DNA of 64,000 nt from Cryptomeria japonica (GCF_030272615.1 NC_081406.1:482019900-482083899), one strand, 5' to 3'; counted from the stretch's first letter, positions 12,040 to 26,163 are shown. Notes: a model not told the origin generated them from the sequence alone. Translations and numbers: made by a program.

Positions 12040-15000
12040 TTACCGATGCTGAATATATTTGAAAATTTCCAAACAAGATTTCTCCAAAAGCTCTAGATAG
12101 GTATCCCCGCCTGATTTGAGTGTGCCAGAAAAAGATACAATTCCATTGAGCATATGGGCATATGACTCTTTATCCTTAAGTTCTGCTAGTGTGGGCTTAC
12201 CAACCATATCAATACACTCCTTCTTATGTACACTTAATGAATCCAATCAGGGACTCACCAATCCTCTAAGACCTCTAGCTCTCGTTATGATTTTATCTTT
12301 TTCCCTCTCAAGAGCTGAAACTTGGGCTTCCAAAACCAAAATCTGACCATCAATAGATGTAGTTAAAGAATGTGATCCATCAAAAGAATTGACTATACCT
12401 ACAATCTCCTCCCAACTATCCTTAATCCTTTTATCTAAATTTGCTGAAAGTAAACCTATGTTACAACATAGTTTATAGATATTAGTACACTGCCTTAATG
12501 CATTATCAATCAACTTCAGTTTATTATTAATCTCCTTCTTCTCTAACTCAATCATTTGATCAAATGTTTCTCTCTTAGCCTATGTAAACCTTTCCAGTGC
12601 TTGTCAGTTTGATATCTGCTGTAAAGATTGAAAGTCCTTTGAAATGTTTTATGTGATTACTTTAAGCTTGCCGAATAGGCTTGTTTCTTTGTCAAATTTT
12701 TACTCTGGGACAAGTCTATGCAAAATAGTGATAGACTGATCAATAACTCCTTTGTCCGTAGATTCTTCCTTCATCATCTTCTATGCAGCCATCATCATGA
12801 GTTGAGTAGAACTCATTTTGGTATTGCTCTTCCGTTCAACCTATGAGGTGTCAATTGACAACAATGATGGGCTCACTACTAGTTCCCTGCCGAATTCCCC
12901 TTTCTTCTCCTCTAATGGTTTAACTTTTATAGCTTCCTCTGTTGCACCGGTGGCTTTGCCACTTGGTGTAATAATAGTAACTATCAGTTCCTCCTTATGA
13001 ACTATGACCTCAACCTATACATTCGGATCTGGAGGACTATTGTCCTCAACATTAGTAACATGTACACTCTTTGATTCTACCGATATCTCAACATTTTCCT
13101 ATACATTAGTTTCTACCAGGGGATCTATATCCAGTATCTTAATATTTTTTAAAATTTTAGATGTGGTACCCATTATACCTTTACCTTTCCCTTCAACCGA
13201 GATGTAGGGTTTGATGCAAATAATTGAACCCATGCCTTGTGGGTCTCCTTTACTATCTCATTAACCCTACCTAACATAAGACTGACTATCGTGTGCTTGC
13301 TGTGAAAGATTTTCCTGTCTGCAATCTCAAGAGTCTTAGCCAACTCCTTTGGAGTAATAGTTGCACAAGTAGTTAAAAACTCTTGAATGTTTATATTCTT
13401 ATCCTCCTCCATTGTTGATAATCTTCTAGCATCTAATTTGTCAAATAACTGTGTCGGTATTTGATTTTAAATTTCTAACAAGGATCTCTTATATATATCT
13501 AGATAAAACAAAACTGCTTCCTCATCTTCTCTTTGTTCATCATCATCTAAATTCTCATAATAGAATTGTACATTTTTCAACATACCATCCTTAGTTATTT
13601 CATCAACCAATTTTGCACAAGTTTTGGGTGGAATAATAGTTACATTACTAGATACAAGTGCAAGATCTGTGTCATCCATCTTCTTTCTTCTTCCAGTACC
13701 GAATGGGGCAAAAGGTGTTTCATTTGGAGCTCGCTTCTATGTTGGTAACCTGATTGTAACTTTCCGAACCGGTTGCTTCTTTGCTTCCACCTTAGTCTCT
13801 TCAGTTTTCTTCCTCAATACCCTCTTGAATGCTAAGGGTGTGTCATCATCAGATCTAGATTCTGATGAAATAGAATCAATAATTTTTTTTGGTTTTTTCC
13901 TCTTCCTTCCTTTTTCTGGAACAACATCAATTAATGCCTTGATGTCCCATGAAAACTATTCAACAAATTTACTTGCCTTGCCTTGCTGCTTCTCCCTCTT
14001 CTTCTGGTTAAAATTAGTTTCAACCTCTTGCTTTTTCTAGCTTAGCAGTACCAAATGTTTTCTCAACTTCATCAATAGGTGCATCAATTAGCAACTGTGT
14101 ATAAGCATCTAGAATCTGTGTATCAACTTCATAACCCATCTCTTCAATCCAAATCTTCTGGGGCTTGACAACTTCCATCAAAGTTTCATCTTTCTTAACC
14201 ATGAAGCATATCTCGATCGAGTATTTCTCAACAATTTTATTTGGAACCCTCTCCCTAGAATTCATATCCTTCTAGAATGCCTTAAAGTAACCCCATACTT
14301 TATCATCTCACTGACTACCCAAACTAGAAATAGATTTTTTCTGTTGCCTTCCTACTGGGATATCAAATGCCCATTGTCTCTTCCCAAAACTGAGAGTTTT
14401 GTTAATGAAAAAAAATATCAAATAGACAATAAGATTTCCATATAGGAATGTTCCCTTCTTCTCTCCTTTGAACTTCCCTAGGTTAATTAACAATTCATCT
14501 AACATCCATCCACATAGATCTAACTTCTCATTTGCCCTCATCATTTTATGTGTTGTATAAATATAGGAGCTAGAAACATAATTTAGACGGTTTGACTGAG
14601 TTACCCTATAACCAATAATCATGCTTTTGAATTTGATATCTCTGTTGGTGATAGTGCTAACCCTCACTGATCGCTTGTCTAATGTTGTACTGGTGATCTT
14701 GTTGACCTGATCATTAGAAACCTTCTTCTCTTAACGCTGCCTAATCTGTGGCAAACCGGTGATTACCCTGATAGCCTCCTTCAAGATCTTATACAGTCTA
14801 TCCATCCAGATGAATTATCCATGCACTTTGCTTAAAACATATCTGACAATCTCATCCTCAAATTCAGGAATATCCAAAATGTCGGTAAACCCTAGATCCT
14901 CAATATGTTGTTACTCAGACTTAATCTTTCTAGAATCTCCCATTAACTCACTCATATACATTCTCTTAATATCATTGGTTCCCAAATCCTTAATATGACA

Positions 15001-15185
15001 GTGAATGTAAGCTATGACATCTTCAACATATACGACTCCTTCCGGGACATGGAAAAAAGCACCAACTGAATCATCCAAGGTGGCTATATGCAGATATCAC
15101 TTGAAAATCAGCCTAGGACGGTCCTTGACCTCAACAATAGTAGGATTTGCAATAAAAGTTGGGGCAAATGATGATCCCGTTCCAT
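12040..15185 (-). pseudogene. Element A ORF2, unknown protein, decayed
   Basis: A coding region of about 1,050 codons running from an ATG at 15185 to a stop at 12040, broken by stops and frameshifts. Collinear translation with element B supports it as a real ORF. N-terminal part: IATLDD, EGVVYVEDV, YIHCHIKDLGTNDIKRMYM. Middle (14308-14667): VSTITNRDIKFKSMIIGYRV, GWMLDELLINLGKFKGEKKG, GKRQWAFDIPVGRQQKK. Then PQKIWIEEMGYEVDTQILDA (14020-14265), a basic Lys/Arg-rich stretch likely to act as a nuclear signal, and a C-terminal helical region with ILVLEAQVSALEREKDKI (12247-12555) that looks like a coiled coil. No retropepsin DTG, YVDD, RNase H or DDE motif is present. I do not recognise the family. 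Confidence 0.7.
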
Positions 15186-15535
15186 GATGAAAGATAAATA
15201 CCTATGAATAGTTGTTAGTGAAAACCCTAAAGAACTCTTCCAATCCCTGGTGAAAATTGCTCAAGAAGATATCGATCAAACTCAATTGCCTTAGACTCGC
15301 TCTGAATTGCTCTGAATGCAAAGTGATCATAAATGAGGTGAATTCAACCTTTTATCCTCCAAGAAAAACCCTAATCCTTCATTGATATGAATGACTTCTG
15401 GTGAAAGATATCAGATCTCGGTCTAATGTCTCCATGCCGAATAAGCATCTCCAATGTTTGGAACATCTTCCAAAACCTCTTCCTGGGGCATAAGCAGTAT
15501 TGTCATGAATTTTGCCTACCCCTAAGGCATCTGTC

Positions 15536-16688
15536 TTAGTTAACGGATGAGCTTCCTGTCGGTGCAGGAGCAACCTCCTCTACCGGTTGAGTAATCAGAG
15601 CATTTCCATTTGCTGATTGATCTTTTGACTTCCTAATCCATTTCTTGATATGATCTTGCTGGATTTCATTAACCTTCTCTTTTCCTTTCTTATTTGATCC
15701 TTCATTGTTAACCAGTGGATTTCTACATCTACAGAACTTAGCTATGTGTCCAACCTCATTGCATGCATAACATGTAACATTATTCTTTTGAATTGCTTTT
15801 CTAAAACCAGTATAATTGCTTGACCTACACTGATTAGCCATATGTCCAAATTTTCCACATGTATAACATTTAACATTCATTCGCAATATTTTGTCTTAAG
15901 ACCATACTTATTGCATTTAGAACATTGATCAGGAGCAAAATCATAGTTTTGATTTTCTCTATTTCTACATTGCCTAGCCATGTGACCAAATTTATTACAA
16001 ACAAAGCATCTACCATTAAATTTATAAGCATTAATTTGTCTTACCGGTGCCTTCTGGTTTTTATCTTCATTAGCAGTACTAGAGCTCTAACCTTGTTCAA
16101 ATCCAAGTCCACTAGAATCTCCATTCTATCTTTGACTTTTCAATAACTCATCAAGTTGTGTTGAACTAACCTTGAATTTTTCTTTATACTCACTTGCAAC
16201 AGTTAGATCATCTCTCAGAATTATCATTTGTCTCTCAAATTCTCATTCATTACTTAGGGATTGTACTAAGTCTATCCTCAACATCTTGTTCTCATGAACC
16301 AACCTACCACATTCCTCAAATTTGTCTTTTAGAGATACATTAAGATTTTCCTCCTTCTTCTTTTGGTCCTCAATCTCCTTTGACATCCTCATAGTTAAAG
16401 CTTGCATTTCATTCCTCATGACCATGTTCTCCTGAATCAGCTTCTGACATCTCTCATGAAGACCTTATTCTACAAAAGTTCCTTCCTCCTATCTTGAACA
16501 AATGACAACCTCTCTTGTAGGACAAGAATGAATTCTTGAGCAGAATTCAATTCATCTTGTAACTTCAAGTTCTTCATCCTTTCAACATCATAATCTTCAA
16601 GTGCCACCTCAAGTTGCTTCTCTAAACTCATATCCATGGATTCCGGATTCCTGATCTTCCCCAAGCTGTTAAACTTCCTCCGAGGCAC
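15536..16688 (-). pseudogene. Element A gag-like ORF with four zinc knuckles
   Basis: The reading begins at an ATG at 16688 or, more plausibly, at the MDMSLEK methionine at 16637, since the first ATG is almost on the primer site. The N-terminal two thirds are strongly helical and charged (LKLQDELNSAQEFILVLQER; MRMSKEIEDQKKKEENLNVS), a predicted coiled coil. The C-terminal third has four zinc knuckles: CFVCNKFGHMARQC, CSKCNKYGLKTKYC (His lost), CYTCGKFGHMANQC and CYACNEVGHIAKFC. It ends with a basic tail (KKGKEKVNE, HIKKWIRKSK). Stops and frame changes between 16470 and 15886 show decay. Role by analogy: particle assembly and RNA packaging. Confidence 0.8.
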
Positions 16689-16690
16689 AA

Positions 16691-16703
16691 GGCTCTAATA
16701 CCA
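16691..16703 (-). promoter_or_regulatory. Element A primer-binding site, Met-type
   Basis: The minus strand reads TGGTATTAGAGCC two bases after the 5' LTR. The plant initiator-Met primer site is TGGTATCAGAGC, so there is one C-to-T change. The leader that follows resembles that of the copia element. Confidence 0.85.
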
Positions 16704-16705
16704 AT

Positions 16706-17602
16706 TGTTGGAATCCAAGAACAATGAGAGGGGGGTGAATCAATGTTCTACCTGAATGATCAATTTTAACCTTATTAAAATATGTATTCACCAACTGGTA
16801 TATCAGTACATATAAGATTGAAATAAGTAAAACAACCAATAAGCCAATCACACAAATGAATACCATAACACAAAGAATTATACGTGGAAAACCTAAAAAC
16901 CACAGTGGGATTTGTGACCCACAATATCAATCCACTGGCCATATGAAAAAATATTATAAAATATAGGGGCATGCACTTGCAGGAAGGCTTACAACCTAGA
17001 GCACACTACTCAATCACAAAAGGAGCCTCACTGACTACATACAAATCTAAACTACAATCTAGAGAAATGAGTGAACTGCAAAGATAGCATCTTCTATGCC
17101 TGAATACAGTTTCAGTTAAGCTCTGTTTGTTCCAGTTTGAAACCCTAAACCCTTACCAGAATAACCTCTTACATAATCTTTGCATTACAAAATTATCACA
17201 TTCTCCTATCCTTAGACATTTCATCATACCTTACACACTACAAAATGATCTAATCAACTCACCTATATACCCTTACAATCCATTATGCCTTATGTCGGCT
17301 TATAAAGATAATTACAAAACAAATATACATGTCAACTCAATAACATATATACATAAATATAAAAAATCAATTGTATGGATCCCCCAAAATGATGTCGGCC
17401 TCGAATACCAATAACCTAAATGTGAACCATGTCGGCCTGCAATGCCAGTACCCAAAGTTTTCCTTCCAACCGGTGAAGATACCTACTAGTGCTGATGTCG
17501 TTGTCGGTGCTGGTAATCAACCAAACCAAAATATGAAGCTAGGACATGTTGCCATCAATGACAACATATTGAAACCAATCAATTGAGTGTCAATTGCCAG
17601 CA
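16706..17602 (-). repeat. Element A 5' LTR
   Basis: 897 bp, near-copy of 10895-11780, with the same TGTTGGAATCC start and a CCAGCA end on the plus strand. Small differences are scattered throughout, including a 7-nt insertion in the GGAAAAACC block near 16886. Confidence 0.9.
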
Positions 17603-20600
17603 ATTTATAGTATTGAGTTTAACTTATATTGGCTAGAGCATTTATATGTATCTGTACATTTAAGTATTTGTTTATTGTTTATATATTTATTTATTTTTGG
17701 CTCATCTATTTATTGGTTATTTATTATTTATTTATATTGATTTTGATTAATTATTTGAGCTTTTGATTTATTGGATTATTTATTGTTTAATTACTGGATG
17801 GGTATTTATGTCCGTTTGTACATTTATCTTCTTTAATGATTATTTATTTATTGCTGGATTATTTATTGTTTATCTTATTATTTATTGTTTTGATTATATA
17901 TTTATTTATTTGCCATTGTTCATGAACCTACCCCTTGTTATGATTGGCCCTCTTGGGATTTGTGATTGTGAGGATAATATTATTTAATTGTTTGTTTATT
18001 TATTTATGTTAATTGTGGTTTTATATTTAAATGGAACATTTATTTATATTGCCTTTGATTTATTTTATTGGGATTTAATTTATTATTATTGTTTAATATA
18101 TTATTATTATTATTACATTCTCTTGTTACTAATTGAGTAATTAAATATTATGTTTATACCTACCCTATTATTTTATTGGTTGAGATTTGAGGGTAAGTAA
18201 ATAATATTATTTTATATTCTTACCTCGATCTTTGGTGGGGGGATTGATATAGAATATATTTTATTGAAATATTTTGATTGGCGGATATTCTTCTGTAGTT
18301 TTGAATGAGATTCTATTTATTGGCTTTGTGAGCATTTTTATGGCATGCTTCTGGATATCTTTTAGCGACTTTTAGAATTTAGAATTGCTTGGTTGGGTTG
18401 AATTTTGTAAAGCTTGTTGGTTTGGATTTTTTCTCTTCTACGAATGCATTACCATCACTCTACTTCTTGATTGGAGATCTTTTTCCATTCTTGTATTTTA
18501 ATTTTTCAATAGAGTTGTTTTCTTTGTAACTGCTAAAAGATTGTTTGGGGAGATTTGGGGATGAATGATTATTCTATTATCAGTAGTTGGGACTAATATT
18601 CTGGGAAAAAGATTTATATATGATTTTATGAATCTGTGTGTTGTATTGCCAAAAAAGGGCATTTGTGTGTGTTGATATGTTGATGCATTGTGATAGCGGT
18701 TGGTTTTGTGAGGTTTACTTGTTGTTGCATACCTTGTCTTGTGTTCATTTGGTTTGATTAGATCTGGAGTGGCCATGTCTATAATCTTTTCTATCCAAGT
18801 TATTGCCGGTATATGTTGGAATTCTTGGATGCATTGTATTGTTTCCCTTTTGGTTTCTTATTGGCTTTTAGTGACTTCTAGGTCGTATTTATGCCATTAT
18901 AAGGCTCGTGCCCAAATATGGGCAAATTTGAGTATCTTTGTATCACATTTTTTGTGAGTTAGTCCCCTATTACAATAGCGCTAAAACAGAGAATAATAGC
19001 ACTACTCTGGGCTACAATAGCGCCAAAGTAGTGTCAACAAATTTTTGGGTTGGTTTTTGAGACCCTCAGTTGATTTCTCTACTTGGTCTTCATTCCAAAG
19101 GCTTTCTTTGTTATGTTTGATGGTTTTGGGGTACTGTGCTATTCATTTGCGATATGTGTGAACCCATTTGGGCTCCAGAAAGTGGTTTTGTGCTTTTCCA
19201 CTGAGGTTTTGATATGTTGCTCCAGGAAGTTGAGTGATTCCTTGCTGTTGAGGATGGTTAATTGTAGCTCTAGCGAGAGGTTATGTTGTTCCTCGCTGTG
19301 GAGAATCATTCTATGTTATTGGATTCATGTATTGCCCCTATTTATGTGTATTTGGCATTCTTGAGGCTCTCTTTATTGTTACATTTTAGCATTATGAGCT
19401 TATGGCTTGATCCTTGTTAAGTGGCTCTTGGTTGTATGTTGCTAGCTATCTTTGTGATTCGGTTGTATTAGTTTTGTAATGACTTTTGAATGCTTTCCAT
19501 GTTGAGCTTCATGTTGTTATTGTGTTTTACCCTACGGTTATGGTCCATCATTGGGAGAGTGGTCTCTTGCATGTGTGGACTAGGGTCTTGAGCATTAGGC
19601 CTCTAGGAGGGGGTCTAGACTTGTTGGAACCACATGAAGAGTTTTCCAATAATTGAAAATCTTAATAATTGATTAGTGGGTTTGTGTATCTAGGAATTCA
19701 CTAAACAAGATACTAATTGGTTTTGTGACCCCACCTCATAGCCCTAGAAGCATGCGTGCTTGGGATGTGCTTGGAAAGACCGTTGGAGCAGTAAACCAAT
19801 CTCCCTTGAATGGATCCAAGCTTGAGTTGGTTCCACATGTCTATCAGGGTGAGGCTTGGCCCCTTCTTTTGCAAGGATAGCATGTGATGACACTCTTTCC
19901 CTACATGTGTCAATTATCCATATGCCTTGATTTGTTGATTATGCCTCTAGAAGTTTGGTTGCTTTGATTTAACCATGTGATATGATTTGGTTGTTGTATT
20001 CTTATGTTGGAGTCTTGTGATGTCATGCTGTATCCTATGGTTGTTAGGTGTTAGATTAGGTCTTGAGTGTGGGTTGGAACCTTATGTCATCTCCTAGCAT
20101 GTGGGGTGGTTCCTATTTGGTTCCACATGATCGGGTAGCTTGATGCCTTCTACCATTGGGATATTCTTCTTGGATATTAGCGATCATGGATTTGGATCTA
20201 TAGTATCTCATCATGAGTTTGGATTCTTGGAGCATATTTATGTAATAAGAATTGATATCATGTGTTATGAAAGATGTAAATATAAATAAGACTATGTAAT
20301 CGGAGTATTAAGATCATGTATTATAGAACATGTAGTAAGTTGATTTATGAATGAAATGCAGTGAATAAGATTGATGTAAATGGATATTCTATTGTAGATG
20401 TTGTTATTGATTAGAAAGGAATTAAATGATTTAGAGATATGTATGCTATGTATTGAGTGTATTTTATGGATAGTAGTGATTATGTTAATTATCATATATG
20501 CCTTGATTTGAAAGATGTTAATCTACAATGTTAGATATCTTGAGATATGGAAGTTATGGGAGCAGTTGTGGTTCGTATGGAAATATGGCTCTTTATTATG

Positions 20601-21393
20601 TGGTTGCCCTTTGGTGCTGATTTATTTGTATTAGAGATGTTACCATATTACGATGTCTTGTCAATGAGGAATATGAATATGCATCTATGTAAGTTGTATT
20701 ATTAATAATTAGGATGGGATGTAGCAAAGAGACTATGTGCTTGCTCCATGTGCTCTTATATAAGTGAACTTGATATAGAAGAACCATGTCATTGTTATAA
20801 GATGATGTATTCATATGTGGTTCATATTATAGATATGTTTATCATGTTGAGAATTAAATCCTATGTTTAAATTAGGGGATTGAAATATTAGATTGTATTT
20901 ATTCTTGTAGAATCATTTGACTCTCGAACCTATTTAGTAGATTGGAATCCTATTTGGATGTAGATAAGTACTTGCTGCTAAGATCTTGCATATGTCTAGA
21001 GGTAGTATTCTTGATGAGTTGTGATTAAGGAAATAATTGAATACCATTAGTAAAAGAAGGATAAATGCATTTAGTCTCATGATGTGTTAAGTGTTCAAAT
21101 GAGTAAAGATGGGTATTAGAAATATTTGATTGGTATTTAAAAAATGAACTTTAGAAAGAGTATGAAAGGGAATAGAGTTATGCATATGTGTTAATGTTTT
21201 GCATGGGAAGTAAACGTTTAGTTGGCTGATAGTATATGGTGTTCTAGATGGATATGTGATGTGTTAGTTTAATTTTAAGTAGTGACGTTGAGATATCCTA
21301 GGGAATGGAGATGCATTATATGGTTTTATTATGTAGTTATGTTAATGATTAAATAGATGTTCCGCTTACGTAGTATGATTCTATAGTTATGTT

Positions 21394-22734
21394 TATTGGC
21401 ATTTGCATGAATATTGCATTGATGAACTATTGTGTTGTCATTGATGTCAATTGTAACCGATAGCTAAGTAAGTGAAGGAAACAAGTATTACTATTGAAGC
21501 AGTGAGATCAACCGGTAACCCTACCTATTGTGTTGATCTATGATCAAATGGTGATTGGAGATGATTATGCCACGTATGCCACCTATGCATGATGCATTTG
21601 ATGAGTATCAAAGTTGTTTTGGTGCGTATAGATAACTATTTTACCTTGGGAATGAGCGAGTGCATTGCATGGAGAGGAAACCGCGTAATGAGTTACAGGA
21701 TTCGATGAAGCGGTGATCAAGGAGAGGTCAAGGTTATCTTGCACAATGTGCAATGATTGCTATGTAATCCAATGGTCATGTTTTAACCGATTTGTTTGTA
21801 ATCTCTATATGATCTTAGGTTTGTGATGTGTTACTGACCTATTGTTTTTCCTATAAGGTTGATGAGTTGTTTTGTTGCAGTGTTGGCAATTTTGGTTAAG
21901 TGCAAGTTTGATTGATTCTCGAACCAGAAGGAGTATCTGTAGAATTTTTGAAGGGAGATAGGAGCATGAAAAGGATCTGATCAAGCAAATTAGTTCTATT
22001 TATCAGATTAGCTAAACCATATTTTTCTCTAACAATTACAACAGTTAAATCCCTTAACTGAGTAAGATTTAACAGGCTTAGTGCTTTCTAAATCCTCTAA
22101 CCGGGTGGTCCATTAGCTTGGATTTCAAACCCTCTATCGAGGTTACTCCTAATAGGGTATTGCTTTTAACAGGGAATTATAGTCAATCCCTTAACTAGGT
22201 GGTCCCTAACATGATCTATTCCTAACAGGACATTTTTGTAAATCTTCTAACAAGGCTTGGCTCCTAACATGGCAAACTTTAGAAGAGTTCAGAATACTTG
22301 TGGTTATTCATCCCCACCGTGGTTTTTCCCATTTGGGTTTCCAAGTCAAAAATTATTGTGTCAAGTGGTGAATGGTTTTTGTGGTTACGTTTTGATATGG
22401 TTAATTTGTTTAATTGGTAAAGCCACTTAGATATGTTAAGATGACACAGTAATTTGAAATGTGCTTTTCCTATTGTTAGTAAAGTGGTTTGATGTTTTGG
22501 TTTAATGGTTTGAGAGTTTCAGATATGTTACATTGTTATTTTGTTATGCTAGTCAACCGATATACTTGACAGAGTAGTTGCAGTTTGTAGTTCAGTGTTT
22601 GAACTAGTTAGTTCAGAGATTCATTTATGAGCTGGTTTTTTAGTTTGGTGAAAGTTTAGTTTGTTTTTCTATCTACTGATTCACCCCCCCCTCTCAGTAG
22701 TTGTCCGGATTCTTATTGATTCATCATATCATCA
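21394..22734 (+). mobile_element. Solo LTR in the LARD 5' LTR
   Basis: 1341 bp flanked by ATGTT (21389-21393 and 22735-22739). The uninterrupted site is at about 37725-37735 in the 3' LTR. It starts TATTGGCATT, probably a worn TGTTGG, and ends CATATCATCA. Near its 3' end it carries CACCGTGGTTTTTCCC and GATTCACCCCCCCCTCTCAG, the plus-orientation form of the two blocks found in elements A, B and the copia LTR. The middle holds loosely repeated CCTCTAACCGGG / CCCTTAACT words. No coding sequence remains. Confidence 0.8.
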
Positions 22735-22921
22735 ATGTTCTTGTTGATTTATATATTCATGTATATAGTTAATGATGCATTGATAGATAATGGTAGTAAC
22801 ATTGAATTAACAAGTACTAGTAATAGCATAGTTGCAATGGTTATCTTGAAAAAAAAATTTATCTATTTTTGTTAGTAGATTTTGGTTTATTTCTCTAGGG
22901 TATTTTGGCAGGTATTACATT

Positions 22922-22934
22922 TGGTATCAGAGCC
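22922..22934 (+). promoter_or_regulatory. LARD primer-binding site, initiator Met
   Basis: TGGTATCAGAGCC lies two bases after the 5' LTR end, a perfect match to the usual plant initiator-Met primer site. It fixes the orientation of the element as plus. Confidence 0.92.
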
Positions 22935-25900
22935 CGTGTTGCAAACACTGGGATCTTTGGCTAAGGTTGTTTCTCTTGGCCTTGTGTGGTGTACTATAAT
23001 ATTCTCTTGAGTTGAGTTGTTATTTGAGATTTGTGAAGGAATATGTCATTGGAACTTAGGAGATCTTATATCTGTATGCTTTGTGTTTCTCCGTAATCTC
23101 TTTTAGAAATCATACTTGTGTGCAATATGTGTATTCATTTCTTATGCTTGTCTCCTGGATTTGAGTGATGTATATATGATTGTAAGCGGTCTTGCTTGCT
23201 TTGTAATTTCTAGTGCTTACCTGAGTATTAGAGGTTGTTTTCCCTATATAAGTGATTATGCTATAGAATGATAGAAAATTATGTGTATTGTCTTAACTAA
23301 TTAGCTTGTTACATTCATTTTCTTATGAATAGTAAGATCAAGTGTTTGTATTATGCATATAAGGATGATTTAGTGTATATCATGATGAGAAAATAGAAGA
23401 ATTTGCATGAGTTGCATTAGTAGATAGAAAATAGTAGCCTAATAATGTCCTTCTCCTTCCCTTACCCTTCTTCGTAAAATGTAAAGAATTAGTTGGTGTT
23501 GTGTGGGTACCAAATAGAATTATCGGGTGTTTACATATGTTTGTGAATATGCATTTAAGAAAAGATTGTTTGAGTAAATCATATCTTCCAATAAGGACTT
23601 GAGATTTCTAGCTGCAATTATAATGTTAGGAGACCTCATGGGAGGTTGAATTTGCATATCTTAGAAAATGATGTAAATAGCTGCATGGTATGATAAATAT
23701 GGCATGTCTGGAAAAATTCAAATTGTCCATGTACAATTTTGGTGTGCATCTATTGATTGTTTGACAATGCTTTTCTCCCTCTTCTCTCTATTTGGATAAA
23801 ATATTTATAGAACTTAAGAGCTTCTTAACACTAAGTAGAAGCATTGAATACTCAATGGAAAATATGGTTTTGAATACATTAAAAGAGAAGTTTGGATGGA
23901 ATAAATTTGCATCGAAGATCAAAATTGATACATTGCATTTAAGATTTTTGTTTGAAGAGGAACTAGTTAGATAGGCTATCTTTTCATAAATAATATATAA
24001 AGTTTTTACGAACTAATAGGTTAAAAGATCATGTTATAATATGTGTGTTGAATGACGTAAAGATTGGTGCATTGCATGCATAGGAAAATGAAATCATACC
24101 ATTGTGTCTTTATTTGGTTTGGCAAGATAAAAATCAGCTTTGAGTAGGAGTTATGCGGTTTTGATGAAATATTTTTCTTGATCAAATGGATAGATTAAGA
24201 AAAGATGCTATATCCTTACCTTATTTGAATTTTGAGAAAATGTTTTCTTAACAAATTCTATTAGGATGGATTGATAATAAATTGTACGAAGTTGCATTCT
24301 GACTCTAAATGATAATTTTCCTTGATTTTCTGAAAATATTTTGTCTGTGAATGATTATAGTTAAATGATGATAGGAGATGAGTTTGAATAGAATAATGCA
24401 AGCATGTACTTGAATTTGTGTGACATGAAATGAAAATGGAGATAAATTAAGTTGTATGTAAGGTTATGATATCTAGTTTTATGCTTAATATAGACAATTG
24501 ATTAGCTAAGGGTATGTTGGTAAATGATCATAGGTGGTTGGAATGGGAGTGATTGAAATATGATATTAAATTTTGCCTAAATTAATGAGATTTATTTGTT
24601 ATGAGTAATTTACTTTTGTGAATATATGATTGATTAAATTGTTCAATGATATCATGTAGAACATTTTGATCATCTAGATGTTATTTATTGAGCATTGATC
24701 TTGAAATGGTGTATGTTATAGTATATCATCTAGTGATTAATTGAAGTTCTAAAATTTGTTTTTATTATAACTCGATAAATATGATCAATTTATAGATAGG
24801 ATATCTTGAACATTAATCATGTATGACTGTATGTATGAGACACCTTATTTCCTCCTTGCATATGTTATCTTTCATGAAGGATACTTGTCTAGAATATCGT
24901 AAAGGATTGTATTACATTAAAATGAATATAGATAAATAAACTTATGGTTTTAAATGTTTGGCATGCACTCTCTAATACATTCAGGGTGTTTTACCCTTGA
25001 GTGTTGTGTAGTGGTTACTCCCTTTGGTGTGACTATTATTAGTCACCTCGTGATGTAGATTTGGATGAGTTGGTTGTTGTTTTTTGAGTTATTTTGTGAA
25101 TTATGTGAAGTATCACTGGAGTTAATTTGATTTTTGGATTTCTTTACTTTAGGACTGACCACTAATTTCTTCTTTCATTTATTTTGTTCTTGTGGTAGCA
25201 CTTGTCAGACTTTATTTCTTGATTGATTTCGTCGGCAAATTTTCTTTCTTTTCATGGTTTTATGTTGGATTTAATGATCTTTCCTTTGACTTTCTTTCTT
25301 TTTTTTTGTCCATAGTGATCATTCTGAATGTTGAATCATTATGGGCCCTCGTCATGAGTCAAGCATTGTTTCTATCATGTTCATTTCGAACCTTTGATAG
25401 TGTGTGTAAGGGAGGACAGCACAAAGAAGTGCACTAGACTTAAGGAACAATTAGATAATGTCAGTATTAGTTGAATAAATGAAATATGTTAATGAGATGA
25501 AATGTACCTACAACTTTTAGGATTTTATGGAATGTTAGATAGAAATACATTTGTATTTGAGAACTTTGTAATATATGAAATAGTTTAATGTGAAAGAATT
25601 GTTGATTTCATACCTTCAATGAGTGCTTATGTGTATATATATCATGCATAATTAATGGATTAGAGTGCCTTGAATAACTTGATTGGATGAAATATGTGTG
25701 AATGTCTATATCAAAGTAGTGTAGCAGAAGTGTGGTAGAGACTGAGTAGTTTGAATACTATAAATCTTGTTTTCCTTGAAACTTAGGATCTAGATTTCTG
25801 GTAATTGTGAGATTCTATTGATCTTATTCAGTCTGGAAGGAAGTTTATTCAAATAGTCCTCATATAGGTGTACGACATGTGACTTCTTAAATAATATAAA

Positions 25901-26149
25901 GATGTGCTTATGTGTAAAGTATTGTGTATAATGTATATTTTTCCTCTTAACCTTGTGCAACTAAATGCTAAAGGAGTCTTTTCATGCTTGAATTGGTGTG
26001 AGTTATTGTGATTTTTCCTTATAAATGCTAACTTGGTGACAAGAATTATAGTTTTGGTCTTGCAAAACGTGGTTAAATTAAGAAGTTTTGGGTTGATGTG
26101 TGTATGCTTTCAACTTAACCCTTGACGACTTCCAGGAGTAAGTCGAGCC
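22935..26149 (+). other. LARD internal region, non-coding
   Basis: About 3.2 kb of AT-rich DNA between the primer site and the polypurine tract. The longest ORFs (60 codons at 23792 and 81 codons at 25192) show no gag, zinc knuckle or polymerase motif. No insertion interrupts it, unlike the LTRs. I see no obvious tandem repeats. As a LARD interior it may have carried only packaging and dimerisation signals. Confidence 0.75.
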
Positions 26150-26163
26150 CAAGGGGGGGAGGA
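26150..26163 (+). promoter_or_regulatory. LARD polypurine tract
   Basis: CAAGGGGGGGAGGA directly before the 3' LTR start TGTAGTGC. It primes plus-strand DNA synthesis and marks the 3' end of the internal region. Confidence 0.9.

Larger units (their letters stand above)
10895..17602 (-). mobile_element. Element A: non-autonomous LTR element, gag plus novel ORF
   Basis: A minus-strand element of 6708 bp flanked by ATTTA (10890-10894 and 17603-17607). The empty site is intact in the 3' LTR near 27170-27180. LTRs are 10895-11780 and 16706-17602. The primer site (16691-16703) and polypurine tract (11781-11797) are present. The interior codes for a gag-like ORF and a long unknown ORF. There is no room or trace of protease, RT, RNase H or integrase. 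Element B is a second copy of the same family in opposite orientation with the same gene order, so the absence of pol is a family trait and not a private deletion. Confidence 0.88.
8434..22919 (+). repeat. 5' LTR of the LARD, holding three insertions
   Basis: The LTR sequence proper occupies 8434-9160, 10619-10894, 17608-21393 and 22740-22919. It is collinear with the 3' LTR. Gaps in the alignment are exactly the solo LTR 9161-10613, element A 10895-17602 and the solo LTR 21394-22734, each plus one 5-bp duplication. ORFs in it, such as 17763-17987 and 19083-19364, are not protein-like, although parallel ORFs appear in the 3' copy simply because the DNA is duplicated. Confidence 0.85.

Noticed and set aside
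22740-22919. Treating 22740-22919 and 50995-51117 as a separate short repeat
   Set aside because: They are the 3' ends of the two LARD LTRs, separated from the rest by the solo LTR and by Tat-2.
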